From Durusdinium trenchii (Eukaryota; Sar; Dinophyceae; Suessiales; Symbiodiniaceae), in contig CAXAMN010015335.1 in NCBI GenBank assembly GCA_963970005.1, forward strand, positions 919,616-983,615: 64,000 nt of DNA, written 5' to 3'. Under the pieces are notes generated by a model. The model was not told the DNA's origin. It searched no databases and was given only the letters and a program-made list of their open reading frames with translations. Positions 12,161-26,000 of this stretch are shown one piece after another (position 1 is the stretch's first letter; every line of letters begins with the position of its first letter). Both the position numbers and the translations under genes were made by a program.

Positions 12161-12522
12161 AGTATGACTTGGATTTGCTTAAGGAACCCGGAAGACTCTT
12201 CCACAGAAGGAGATTCACCCATAGGGAAAATAAACATGACCCAGGCAGCACCAGGAAGATCATACGGCCTGAAGATGATTTGAATCCCACTTTAGCCATT
12301 TGTCAGCTGGCGCGACCCAAATATCATATCTTCCAAGGCCTCCTTGGATGCCTGAACCTATATATGTGCCATTGGGTTGGGCTTTCCTCAATTTAAACAA
12401 ATGGTAGCTTCTTCAAAGGCACCGAAAGCCAAAAGGTACCTGGACAGGCCAAGACGATCTTAAAATGGTCTAACTACTGTCTACTACTAGTGATTCGACT
12501 CCAGCAAGCAACTTCCTATCAT

Positions 12523-12611
12523 ACCCAAACCATCCCATAAAACTGGAATAGCTGCATGTATGACCTTAGTGGCAAGTAAACTCTTCCATTCCTTTTATGG
12601 GATGGTCTGGG
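12523..12611. repeat. TIR element, family B
   Basis: acccaaaccatcccataaaa ... ttttatgggatggtctgggt: near-perfect 20-bp terminal inverted repeats, 89 bp total. Confidence 0.85.
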
Positions 12612-12824
12612 TCCGGTCTCATACTTCAAAGGCACCGGGGGCGAACGAACATAATGCAGACCTTTAAATTCAGAAAAACCACACGCCATTTGAATTGAAC
12701 AACCTCTAAACAGCGTAAACAGTTGTGGGGGGTTTCTTCATCCCAGTTCTGAAGCAGTTCCTGGACTCCTCTCATCCCGCAGGACGCCCAGCTGTGGTGC
12801 CCAACACGACCCACCGGATCTCAC

Positions 12825-12898
12825 CGCCCTTCCTGGGAGGCGCGACGGAGCTGCCGACGGGTCGCCGGAGCGACCCGAACACGAGTCGATCACCAGTG
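12825..12898 (-). CDS. Probable coding exon, likely 5' part of the PPR gene
   Basis: 24 codons (TGDRLVFGSLRRPVGSSV, PPRKG) between an AG acceptor and a canonical GTGAGA donor. Phase 2 in, 1 out; it does not join directly to the 11458-11662 exon, so one exon is missing between them (10.93-11.08 kb or 11.7-12.7 kb). Confidence 0.5.
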
Positions 12899-13265
12899 CT
12901 GAATCTTTTGGGGCTCATGTTGAGATGCTCGTTCTGATTCTTAATTGATCTTTCAAAAGGGTCTGAGATACACATCTTATCATCACATTTTGTTTTAATC
13001 ACATATGTTCAGCTCTTACTAATCACTGACTGCTTTGTTGACCTTAGAGAAACTGTCTTGGGATATTCTGGTGAGCTCCGCTCCTTTGGCTCAAAGCTTT
13101 GAACTGCTTTGAATTAGTGGCGTTTCAACATTATGATCTTAGGAGATAGCGAGAGATAGCAAGCGTTGCACATACATGCGTATACAACCGCATTTTGTTG
13201 TTCATAAACTGCCCATTCTGCCCAGCCGACATTCCGACATTCCTTAATAAGGTAAAGAGGCCTAC

Positions 13266-13694
13266 TTGCTCCACCTGCGTACGGAGCATCGCGTGCCCGA
13301 AAAAGAAGCGACGCTTGTTAAGGCTTTCCTGTTTATGATCCGTTCGGACGCACCATTGATAAAGAAATCCGCGTGTGGCATGTGCAAGAGATTAAGGGGG
13401 AAACTGACAACTTGTGGCATGAGCCCATCGGACCAACTAGTCATAGCTTTGAACCCAATGAGTTGCCTTGCATACCAGCCGTTCAAAGTACCGGAAAAGG
13501 TGGACCTCTGGAAGTACGGTGTACCTTTTTGCGGAGCGTCGCCTTTGGTGCCGCGTCGAGTTTGGGGACCAGGGCAGGACTGGATGGAAAGGGAACTTCT
13601 TGTAGAGCAACCCCGTGACACGCTGGGTAAGACTGGCTCTATGTTTGAACCGTTAGCTGTCGAAGAGCACGCCGTGTGCTTTCAGCCGGCCTGA
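13266..13694 (+). other. Unassigned plus-strand ORF (142 codons)
   Basis: Uninterrupted frame with CxxC-like (CGMC), Pro- and Trp-containing stretches and plausible composition, but no motif I know. It lies between the two minus-strand genes. It may be a retroelement fragment; a chance ORF is equally possible. Confidence 0.25.
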
Positions 13695-14002
13695 GAGAAG
13701 AGCTTGAAAGAAATCACCAAAAATTGGACAAGCACTTTGCAAACCCTTGACATCCTAGACATCGTCTATACTGGGTGCAGATCACACGGGAGTTAAGGCT
13801 TCAAGTGACATAAGGCATAGAGTAGGTAAGTCCCATGTCATAGTAAACCTTCCTTACTTAATACATATTACCGGGTTTATTTGTTCAACTGGTTTGAGAA
13901 TGTTATATAGATGATGTTAGCAAATATTCCTTCTGATGCTAGTTCACTCGATGAAGCCGAGTAGCTGGACGAGTTCCCACCCTTGCTGCTGGGCGACCAG
14001 GC

Positions 14003-14064
14003 TCAAGGCCTGCCATGCGAGGCCACCGTCGGACGCGCGAAGTGACGGTGGGGGACGAGGCCAG
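14003..14064 (-). CDS. Possible last ferlin exon with stop
   Basis: Phase 1 in, 19 codons (GLVPHRHFARPTVASHGRP), then TGA at 14003-14005. Alternative frames run to a stop near 13939 (ALSLVAQQQGWELVQLLGF). Confidence 0.35.
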
Positions 14065-17000
14065 CTGGGTGCAATGCTGGGTGGAGAAAAACATGTTTTG
14101 CATGATTTTGCAACACACTCCCGTGGGGGCATGTGAACCCAGTATTTTGAGGTTCTGCATCACAAAATCCAGTGAAAGACTGTTGCTCTCAGCCACTGAA
14201 TTCTATGTAAGTGTCTTGCACGCTAATGTGCGTGTGCATGTTGCAGTGGCCTCCATTCCCTTCTCGCAACAACACTTTAGACAGCGACACAAAGACTGTC
14301 CATTCTGCACCCACTGGCCAAATAGAAAGCGTCGTATCAAACATAGTTCGTCCACTTTAGAGAACTCTGACTCTTAGGACAATATGGCCCAAATATCCCC
14401 AAATCAACGACCAGGGCATGTTGAAACATGACCCCATGTCATTGACCATGGGGAAGATCAAAACATGTACAAACTTCACGGAAGAGAATTACTGACTACT
14501 CCCTTGCAAATTAACACGGAACCCCAAAACAACTGGGTTGTAAAGGAAAATCGTCGAAACCACCGGTCAATTAATTCTCAGGTTCCATGTTATAGTTTGC
14601 GGATGTTTGCGGGAGGGTAGGTGGTTGATATCCTGACCCTGCAGAACTCTTTGTTTCTCTTTCTCTTCTGAACACCGCCTCCTATCCGGCGCCGCGTGGT
14701 CGATTTGCCGCGTGGGCACCGGTGCTCATCGATGAGACGAGGAGGAGATGGGTGGATTGTGGTGGTTTGCTGGGCCATGATTGACTGATGCCGACCATGT
14801 GGAGCACCTTCATACCATGTCAGACCGGTCATGCCAACTAAAGAGCTTCACAAAACAAACCGGCCCAGCGCCTTTGGGGATATCCCATGACCAGTAACGG
14901 TGGATGCACTATGTAATGTTTACCGACTGTATCCGACTGTTAATACTGGTAGTGAGACCAACCTACATTCCCTCAAAGAAGTCGTCTCTTGGCCCTTGAG
15001 CCTGACTGGGAGGGGGATCAATTCAATGATCACTGAGTGATCCAAATTTCCCTTGAAGGAAACTCTTTTTTCACCCTTTTTTGAGGAAGCCAGTGTAGCT
15101 ATTAAATGAAGCATGTCAGAAGGGCTAAAGCATAACCTTGCTTGACTAGGTCGGTGCCACCTGACTAGGTCGGTGACCCCTTCTATTCCTAACATGATGA
15201 CCTGTCATGACCTATCCTTCCCATGGATCATGCGATTCCTCTTTGGGTTGGTCCAGGCTCCGTTCGCTTGAGAAACACTCGTTCAAGAGTTCACTGATGT
15301 TCACTGATGTTCACCTTCAATCGAGGGTAGGTGGATGACCTCCTCCAGGGCTCATCTACCGCCGGGAACCGGGTCCGCTGCATCATGCAGGGTCACAACG
15401 ACTGGCTACATTGAGCCTGTGAAAAGGCTGCTAGGTGCTCGTGACCAGTTCACAGGGCCGTATCGAGGGGTCGATGCCAGGCAATGTAGGCGATGAATCA
15501 ACCAAGATCCCCCTTACTTACTCAAGGGGCCTGTGGTTCAGTCATGTCATAAAAAGAAGTGACTATAAAGTGGTCTGCACAGGATAAACCACTATCAAAT
15601 GAAAAACCAATAGCTTTTATAGTATAAAATGATTGCATGGACATCAGATCATGAGCGTCCTGTTTGGGCAATCAGCGCTCTACAATTATCAAATGATGCT
15701 TCATCATAAATAGGTGAAAAGAAAGTAATTGGTGTGTTTTATAAAATGAGGCAGCATGCGATAGCCAAATCTCACACATCCCAGGTTTATACATTACAGT
15801 AATTTGACCTGTGAGGGTGTGAAAGGAAAAAATCTTTATATAAATAAAAATAGATTGACCCTGCCAAACCTTGGCTGACTCTACCCAGAACATATCGTGA
15901 CAAGTCAATTCCATATATTCAGATCACCTAAAAATTGTCCACTTCATGTCTGGGCCTATGATTTTCCCTAACTAGGCCCATGACTGTATAAAATGATGAC
16001 CCGGCAGTGGTGATTTATCGTCAAAGGATGCCATTTCATAAAGGGACAAAGTAAGGGGGGATCAACCAAGCAAAAGAAACAGGCCATCTGGAAATGAAGG
16101 AATCATGGAGTCTTCAGCTGGTGAAGCGAGAGTAGAGACCCAACATACCCTCTGAGAAGGTGAGGACGGAGACACGTTATGTATGAGGTACTTGACTCGG
16201 GGCTTTTGGGTCTTGAGATGTAAGGACGTCAGTGACAGCTACGTATGAATGACTGGCCCTCGCCTCGCCTCGTCCGCTCGTCCCAACAAAGTAGAAGGGT
16301 GATCCACTGACTGGGTAGAATCTCCAGCTTTCTTTCCCTGGGCGACAAGAAATACACCTAGCATCACCTAGCGGCTTGTAGTTTGACTTCGGCATGTCGC
16401 TCGCGCTGTTTGCCTGAATTGCTTTGAGAATCTCTTGTGAGTACCCATGTGCCATTGATTGAATCCACTGGCAAAACCCACATAGTACTCCCCAAAGCAA
16501 GCATGGAAACTGATGGATCACATGACCGGCAAAACCAGCCCCGGGTCAAGGAGGCAGTCCATCCCGTACCCCCCCTTGGCATCAACAATGCTTATATAGA
16601 TGAATGTGCTTATATAGTCTAACTGTCTGAAACCCTTTTCTCTTAAAGGTTATCCACTGACTGGGTAGGTAGTAGGGGCCTAGTAGGGGCCTTCCTTCAA
16701 AAAAAGAACGTTCAAACGTACCTATCAAGGCAGTAGCCGCTGGTCACGGGCCAATCGCTTGCACCGCGGTAAGGCTACTGCCAGGAAGGCTCTAAAAGCA
16801 GCAGCTCCACACAAAAGTGTTGGGTGTTTTAAGTCCATCCCAAGGCATGCCCTGCACCCCACCATGAACAATCAAGGTGCTCATATGCGTTCAGCACTGC
16901 AAAACCACCAGGCTTTGCATCGGGTGATGGTTCGAACCCATCGGTCCAAGAGTTGCCCCCCCAGACGGGTCAAAGAGTTGCTACCCCCGGCCCAGGTAGC

Positions 17001-20000
17001 GGGGGCCTCCCATTTCTCAAAGCTTTCGACATGAGTCCAAGACGAAAGGCTCCCATGATTCCTGGCTCCCAAGAAACATGGATTTCTCAAAGCTTTCGAC
17101 ATGATTTGGGGAGCCAGGAACCCATATTTCTTTTCAGTTCGTCGCTTTTCATGTCATCTCGCTGCTTCGTGAGCTCTAGATGCGCACGAAGAAGATCCTG
17201 TGGAGCTCTGCCACACCCCGCATCGTTTTGCGAGGGCGCGAAACTGCTTCGTTTCGCTGGTGAAACCCTCAAAGGAGTCCGATGAAGCGTAAGAGGACCA
17301 GGCACAGCCTTGGCTTGAATGTGATTTAAAATCCACTTGCGGCTATTTCAATATGAATGGATCTTGCCAACAACCCTGGTATAATCAAGCAAAATAGCTC
17401 GAAAGACATCTCCAAAATCTTGCAAGAAAAGCCCAAAAAGCTGCCAGGTTGAAGAAGTCCGTTCTCTAAGCAATGCCTTTGCTGCAAGTTTGCTTTTGTT
17501 TGACCATCGCAAGTCTCGTAAACCTCTTGGTCTGTCTGGGTTGTTCATCTGAGGGCCAAGAGGTGTCTTGAGGGAGCGAATTTAGCACCAAAAGCTATGG
17601 GGATGAGAGAAACTTCAAGTCCCAAAGCATGCATGTATGAAATAGTTACAGTACTCTATATTTTACTTGTATACATAACTATGACTATTCCAGTCCCATG
17701 GATGCTCTGGGAGTAGTGGATCTTCTATATGTCACCTACCCAACATCCTGCCACACGGCCGGTTGCCATGACTCACCCCAGCCATCCCCAGCCCGTCCAA
17801 GCAACAGCGTGAAGAGGACGATGGGAATGATCTTCTTCATTAGGCCTGGGCTTTTTTTCGCACCCAATGAGCACCCAAAAGTGCACAAAACAGCTACAAT
17901 TCATGGATGTTTAGCTTTAGGTCTTGCAATCAAACACAAACACTGATGGCCCATCGAGTTGATGTGGGTTCAGTGTGTTTGCTCCGGCCGGCTTCCAAAC
18001 CAAATATTCATTATGAACCATCAGGTAGGTCAAAACAGCTTCCTGAAGAACCCCAACAAGTACCAACCTGCTGACTTCCTGCTGACTTCCAACAAGTCTT
18101 GGGTATCAACAAACTCTATTGAACAAGTCTTGCACGAAGTTGTGGGTTGTTCAGTGGCACTTCTCTTGCCCACCCCGCCCTGCGAGCAGGCACGAGTGCG
18201 CATGCAACAAGCGAGCTAACGAGTGCCCAAGCTAAGCAACAAAAGCTCATAGTCCAACAAACACTCCATGGGACTGGCATATATTGTGGTTGACCTGTAT
18301 CAGTCAATGTATATGTCTAATATTCCAAGCCCAACACAGGTCATGTCTGGGACAGTTACAATATGATTTGTTATATGGTGGTACATCTCATGTCTGGGTT
18401 TGGGTGGACAAGAGGGTGGTAAAAAGCGTCCAACCAGGACCTCTGGCAGCGGGGGCGCCTCTCAACTGAGTCTCAACTGGCCTCTTATGTAAGCCTTTCA
18501 GTGTCTAGTGACTCTCTGGCGACCCGCCTTGTTCCAGCACCTTGTTCCCCTGCAAAGGACCACCTGTAACCCACCAAAAACCACGCAGACTGAGTTGGTC
18601 TTCGGAACAATGGTCGAACAACAAAAGACGATCCTCTCCCTCTCCCTCTCCAATCCTCTCCCGACCCCGGGGGGGCGCCCGACTTCTCCCGAGGCACCAA
18701 AGTCGGGCAAGGAGAAGGAGAAGCCCGCGGCGAAGTCCGCCCAGCCGCGCCCCTCTGCAGGCGTCACCAGCTGTGGGAAGTCATTGGGGTCCTGGTGTCG
18801 GCCCGACGTGCCCGACGTGCCCGACGTGCCCGACGACTGCGACGTCACGTGGGGAGTCGGCACCGGGCCCTGTGGCCGTGGTGCCGAGCTCACCAATTGG
18901 GTGAACACATGGGTCAATTGGATGGGCTTCGGCCAAAGTCTTCAAGCACATTGACCACCAACTCCTTTTGCAAGGGAAAGGCCTGGACGACTGTGCTTTT
19001 TTGGTCCGGACGATGCTGACAGTGTTGTGAGTTGAAAGCAGTTGAAAGGACACATCAAAGTGAATGCGTCACACCAAGCGAAAGTTCTGCAGCCTCAAAA
19101 ACCCTAGCTAGTGGCTAGGGAGCATCCCCCTCCCAACTTCATGCTGATTGGGGAAAGTTCGAAGCAACTTTGCGCTTTTGCATTAAACCACTAAATATAT
19201 TGTACCTAGAACCCATGCGGCTCCTGTTTTGACAGGCAAAAAGAACATAATTTGTATGGTTGGTGGCCCAACATAGAATAGAGGTCACTCATCATCTGCA
19301 TATTGAAAAGAAAAACGAAGCTCTTCAACCACCTCCAATTTGGGACCCTTATCTCTTCACAGTTTTTTCATCCTATCCCAAAAACTTCGCCCAAACAACG
19401 ACCTCGTTGCATGAGGTGTTGGATCCATCTCTGTCATTCTCTGTCCATCTCATGTAGAGTCCTGATGATGTGTCAACTCCATTCAAAACCCCCCCATAAG
19501 GATGGTTTTAAAGCACTGATTTGATGTCAACCCCCTTAGAGCACCTCCCCAATTTTTTTGGGGAAAAAGTTTATTCATCCAAGAGTTGTATATTATTTAT
19601 GGCACTTACTTACAGCGTTTCGAAGCGGTTTTCTTTGGGGTTTCCAGGTTCTGTGGTTTGGTTTGGTTCTGTGGTTTGGTTCCAAGAGAACATCACCCGT
19701 TTGGGATCCGTTGTCGTACCGAACCTCAAAAGGTACGACTGGAGCCTCCAAACATACATGACAGTGTCGAACACATCACCGTACCTGAGAAGGTACGACT
19801 GGATCCGTAGGGTCACAGAATACCCATCACGTCCACCCAGAACAAAAGCAGCTTGTTCTAAGAAACCGCTCCCACAAACATCCGCCTACTGTTGGAGCCC
19901 GCGTCCACGGCCTTCGAGCCCTTGGTCGCGGCTCCTCACGGCCTTTGCCGGCGCGCTTCTGATTGGCCTCGCTTTGGGTCATGAACCACATCTCGAACCT

Positions 20001-23000
20001 CGCGAAAACATTGCGCGACGCGAGGCGACGCACACGTTCCCGGCGCACGCGGAGTGGAGCGGTAGATGGGGAGAATGCATTACTGTATTGGGTGATGGGG
20101 ACTGGGAAGGAGAATCTTAGAGTCCCTGAATTCATCATGGAAGTGGAGGGCGCCACCCTGTTTGGTGCTGGCCATGCCATCCACGTGACCGTGACTGTTT
20201 CGGGGAGTGTTTTGGTAGACGGTTGACATGTTCTCTGATATCCTGATGCTTGTAGTCAATGCCCAAACCAAATACCGTTCATGTCATGGATGCTTATGGG
20301 CCCTACTTGGCAGAAAAACTCGATATGAAATGGACATTCTGGGCCTCATCAGTCAGCCACAATCTTATCTTATCTAGTCAACTGATAATTGCCATATCTT
20401 CCCCTCCAGCCGCCAGCCAGTAGGCAGAAATTCCCAGGAGCTTTCCTGTTGGAGCCGTACACTATGCACATAGAATGCGCTATATCAACCTTGTCCAAAC
20501 GGTCCACGTGTCTATGGACATTGGGAGCGCACGCGCGGGCGCGGGCGCTCGTTGAAATCACGGGTTCGTCATACCAACTCTAAACTAGAGTAGCACCTTT
20601 TGCACTCAAAAACTCAATGTAACGGGCATTTCACTTACATTGACCTCCGACATCACCCAAATGTGGGTATATAAACCTGGTCTTACTTGCAGTCGGTGGG
20701 CCGAGCAATAAGCAAAACACACGACGAAGAGGATGTTCCCTCCATTCGTGGCACGAGTTTCGTGCACTCCTCTCAACCAACTCTCAACCTCCCAGCTGGT
20801 TTTTCCACTGCAAAGAGTGGAATCATACTGTCTGGAACAAGCTGGTTCAGTTTAGTCTTGCCAGTGGATCCACTGACTCAAATCCAAACACCATCAAAAA
20901 CCCAATGGACCAGCCCCACCCAACCCCCCTCACTGTCACTTGACTCCCTCAGTTTGAGTGGAAAGTAACAACTAGTCAATTGCACCACCATTGGATCTGG
21001 ACTGAAAAAAATCCTTCTATTCTTTCTAGTGGGCTTCGGGTCCACTGGTCTACCCAAGCACATCCATCGGACTGGAAGAGTTACGTGCATGTTCTAGATT
21101 CTATCACTCACTATCAGGTCTTGCCCTATGAACATGTCCCATCCGGCTCCAGTGCCATGGTCTGATCTGGTCTACCAGGCCACAGGCCTCGGCCTCAGCT
21201 CCTTCCCGATCGAGCAGCTGGACGGAGCCCACCGGCTCCTCCTCCGCTGGCGGCTCCTCGGGCGAAAGCTCCTCGCCGCCGCTGTTGGCGGAGAACTGCA
21301 AATCGGCCTTCTCGATGAAAATCATGTCCTGGACGCGTCGCAGGCGTTCGGACCGGAGGGAACCCGGAACGACGCGAAGTTATGGGTGGCGGAGTTCCGC
21401 TCCACGGACGAACTGGAATCTTTTTGAACCACCCCCTGAAGGTATAGGTAAAGATGTCATGCATTCAATGTCTGAGATTTCTGCAAATCACGAGCCATTC
21501 GGACGGCGAGTTTCAGGGCGGCGAATTCGCCGAACTCGGAAACCGATGACGGTACGTCTCATCTAAGAGTTGATGACCAGCCGTGCCTGTTGTGAGCACC
21601 AAGCCCCTTGTCTGCCAAGAAGGTTTCAGAATCCAGTCACCCCAAACAAGCCAAGCATTGAACCAAGAAGAAGCAACACAGGATGAACAAAAACAACACA
21701 TTCCTACACAAGCACCAACCATACCGTATAGCTGTATATCGCCTCATGAGTCGCAAATGGGGCACCGGCAGCTCCAACAAAGTGCTCTACGAACCGGGGG
21801 CCATTTTGCCCTGGTTAGCTTCACCCTGCTTCGTCGGCGGTAGCATTGGTAGCTGGAGAAAATTAACGAACAAAGGTTCTCAACGCAAGATCTGCGATCA
21901 TTTCAGCGGCACTTTCGCCAAGACGTTGAGGCATTAGGTGGACGTTTTGCCCCAGGCTCATTGCCTAGCCATATGCCCGGTCTGTTTGTCTGCCAGGATT
22001 GCGAGCGCACATTCGATACTTTTCGTGCCATGTGTTCTCATATGTTCCAGCAGCATAGGTCGGTCAACTTGGCTCAGAGGTACACAGCCTCCAATCACTG
22101 CCGAGCGTGTCTTCGTATGTATAATGATCGCGCATCAGTTGTGCACCATTTAAAGTACTACCGCACTGGCTGCCTGTTGAAACTCTTGCTCAGCGTAGCC
22201 CCCTTAAATGATGAGGAGTTGACCGCAGTACTTGATGACCATTCGCAACAGTTGCGCACAGCTAGGAGCAAGATGCGTCGCACGCATCACCGATTCCCAG
22301 TGTGTTCGGCTCAGGGTCCACTGCGCCCATGGCCGTGGGATTTGGCTTGGCATCAGGCCACGCATGACAAGCGACCAATCGATGTTGAAATCCTTGCGCA
22401 TCTTTCGCCTTGGGTTGAACAACTGTCCGCTTGCCTAGACGAGCTTAACCATGCTAAATTGCTTGAATGTTTGATGCAGCGCCCTTTTCATGGAGCTCTC
22501 GTCCAAGCCTTGAGCACAGAACTGTTCCACCATGAGCGTGTCCCGCCAATAGACCAAGTTGAAGCTCGAGCCATGTTTCATGAGGCCGTGGTTTTGTGGC
22601 AGTCCTCTTCATTGTTAGATGGACCTTTCCGATGTTGGAAAATTTCCTTTGACACCGTGCGTCCGCAGCTGACGTCGCTGCGACCCACCATGTTGACTCA
22701 AGAAAACACCACTGCTACCTTGCACGGTAGACGGCGCATGGCCGTCGACGCATTGTGGCAAGAGACTGATGTTTCATTCCAAATGGGTTTGCTGGTGCAG
22801 GAAGAGTCCGCTGGCACTTGGAGTTGGCCTACCACAGTTCCTCGCCCGTTGTCTGAGTTGGCAATTTTTCTTTATGTGTTTTCAGGCAGGAGGCGGGAGG
22901 GGGATTACCAAAGCCATGTTGAACGTTTGCTGCGCGTCCATGGAGTATCTGGCCGGGTACTCATGATAGACTTGGCACTTTCGGCTAGCCACAATGTTTA

Positions 23001-26000
23001 TGATTCAGCTTTGGTAGAGACACTATTGCACTGGATTCATGCTGGGGCCGTGGCCACGCTACTTGTGGCTCCACCGTGCGAAACCTGGTCAGAGGCCAGG
23101 AATCAGACTGGGGGCCCCAGACCTCTGCGTACCCGTGCAGCACCCTTTGCCATAGCAGGACTGACGCATAAAGAACTGGAGCAGCTTCAGGTGTCTAACT
23201 TTTTGTTGTTTGTGGCAGTTCGATTATTTTTGTGGGCCGTCATGTGCGGCTTGCCGGGAGTCATGGAGCACCCCCGGCAGCCACGAAAGTCTGACAGATG
23301 CAGCATTTGGACGCTGCCTTGGCTGCAGGGGCTCGTGCAGCACGACCAGGTGCGCCTCGAGCTCATCTGGCAAGCAGCTTTTGGCGCAGTGGCAGCTAAG
23401 CCAACTCATCTGCTGGTATCACATATGCCGCTGTTTCGTCATCATATCCGAGCACTGCAGCAGCCGATACGTTGGCAAGAGCTAGAGATCTTACAAGGGC
23501 GTGATTCCTCCGGAGCTTGGCGCACTGCCAAGGCCAAAGAATACCCCTCCAAACTCAATGAAGCCTTGGCTTTGGCCCAAGTCTTGAGTGTGAAAACTTC
23601 GGCTCGCCCTCGGTTGCAGATGTCCGATGAAGATGCAGCAGCGATCAGCACCATGTATGAAGCTTTGGCGCGATACGATGAGGAGACAACTATGCAGCCG
23701 GATTTTATGGGTCACGCCGCTCCACGATGATGCTGACCCAGTTGGAGAAGTTGAATTTGTTTGTGCGTGTGTTTCACGAAGCTCGCGAGATTTCTCACAG
23801 AGAGCTAGCCAAAGTCAAAAAGGTTCTCAACGCGGCACTGCCACGGGCGTGGGCAAGCACTTCAAAGAAGTTTCAAACTTCTGGCCACAATGTTCACTGT
23901 TTTCTCTCCAGGATGGCCGCCAGGAGCCGATAGGGTAAGCACAACAATCTAAGACTACACTGTGACGACACCCTGGAAAATTCACACGGAACCTGCAAAA
24001 AAGACACCGGCTTGTAGAGAAAACCCTTCTCTTCCACTCTGGTCAGTCGCAAGTCGCCCGTGACTCACCGTGCGACTACGCGCGACGACGGGCCACGCGC
24101 GAGGCCAGGGCTCCATGTCGCGGGCCACACGCTCCACGTAGCGTCGCAGGTCGATGCTGACGGCGCCGATGAACTCATCCGAGGAGATGCCTGGGGCGGG
24201 GCTCTGGGAATGCTTTGGGGTAAGCAGTAAGCAGCACACGTATTCTTTTTGTTCATTCTTTGAAGTGTGCTTTTTTTTTGTATTTCTGTATGTTGATTTT
24301 TTCATTTGTATTCATTTGTCTTGTTCTTTCGTTCATGCGTTCTTTGTTTCTTGCTTTCTTTCTCTCTTCTTCCATTCTTTCTTTGCACTTAATTAACGAA
24401 AACGTGCCGCAAATTTAAGCTAAGGGGGGCTCGTCCAACCTCAAAAATTCCGGAGACGTGCCTCAATCCTATTTGGGAGCGGACTGTCCCCAGCAACCAG
24501 CTGCATGGCCAAACGGTCAATCTGCAGCTTTCTACATGACAATCGAATCAACAAAAAAAGGCACCAGTGAGCAGTCTAGGGCAACCATCTGACCCCGCAT
24601 CGATCGTGCGATCCACAAAGGATTGGACATCCATTTTCACCCAAGTTATGGTTGAGAGCAATAGAATCCCGTCGCTTCAATAGTCCGGTTCCGCCGGGTG
24701 CTCTCCACTTGGATGATTCAGATTGGTGGAGTCATCCAGGGGACCCACATGAGGCAGGTGAGACTCTGCTGGAGTGGGATTGAAATCACTACCCATCAAG
24801 CCACCAGTCAAACCCTTCATGCATATGATCTGAACATGGAAAGTTTAACAAATTATCTGTGTCTTCTCTATCAACATTTTATAAGCCATCATTGAATTGG
24901 GAGATGCAGCACATCTGTGATCCGGAATGGTAAGGTGACCCCCATCTGAATTGCTTTCAAACATATGCGTGCACTACCCTAAGTCTTTTGCTATCATCTT
25001 GACCCAGGCAACCTTATAAAAGACAACGACCCTCCGCCCCAAGTCATAGCAATCATGCCAAGCTGCTGTTGGCTTGGTACAGCTTCCTGAGTGTCAGCGG
25101 CGTAGCCAAGGTGCGGCTACGGACATGTCCCAAGTGTTCATTCCACAAGCTTCAAGCTTCACGGAAGTAAACAAGGAAAACAAACAAACACAAATTTTGC
25201 CTGGTTCAAGTTCACTCCGCTCGCCTCTGCAATCTGGATGTCTTCCATCACCAATATGGGGAACAGGGTATATCACTGGCGGCTTCCAAGGCGTCTGGTC
25301 TCACCTTTTCAGGGTGATGCCTTTGGCTCATCAACCGTATGTATCCCCATATTGGGAACAAAAACAACAGCTGATGCTGCAATGTAGACTCTTGATTTAA
25401 AGAAATGAAAAACAACAACTTATGAAGTGGATTTTGAAAAACTCAACTGGGGCGTTTATCCATGAAGAGTCTACATTCATCAGCTGTGTCATTACTGCAG
25501 TTCAATGATATTCAAGGTGCATACACTCCCTGGAATGATCCTGGTTACGGGGATGGCAAACGGCCCCGATTTCGGATGACGGTTGACCATGAAGCCCCAA
25601 ACACCAAAGAGAGGTATTGCCATGCATGATGATTCCAGGGAGTGCAATCCCCTTTGCCCCCACAAATCCAACGTAAATACCACTCTTCACGCAGCCCGGC
25701 CCTATAAATCATTCGTCCAATTCCGGTCAGGCTTCTTTTCGCCCTTGAGACTCGCCACCGATTTGTGGATTTGTGTTGGTTTCTTTCACAGGGGTTGGCT
25801 GGAAGAAACGAAAAGGAATGTCAAAGATACACTATAGACTCTAGACACCATTTCGATATCCCCTATGAATACCCCACATGTGTAATTTGTAAAGCACAGC
25901 TCACCATGAGTTAATAAACCAAGGATCAATGCCAGAAATTGATGGGAATCCTTTGTTTATTCAGGACGTCCTACCAATGAAAGCCAATGAAATATGCCAG

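Noticed and set aside
18508-18954. Pro/Ser-rich plus ORFs
   Set aside because: Antisense of the GC-rich ferlin exon at 18698-18791 plus a 9-bp tandem repeat.
21128-21427. Plus ORF of 99 codons with good composition
   Set aside because: The minus reading has splice sites and phase consistent with the adjacent ferlin exons.
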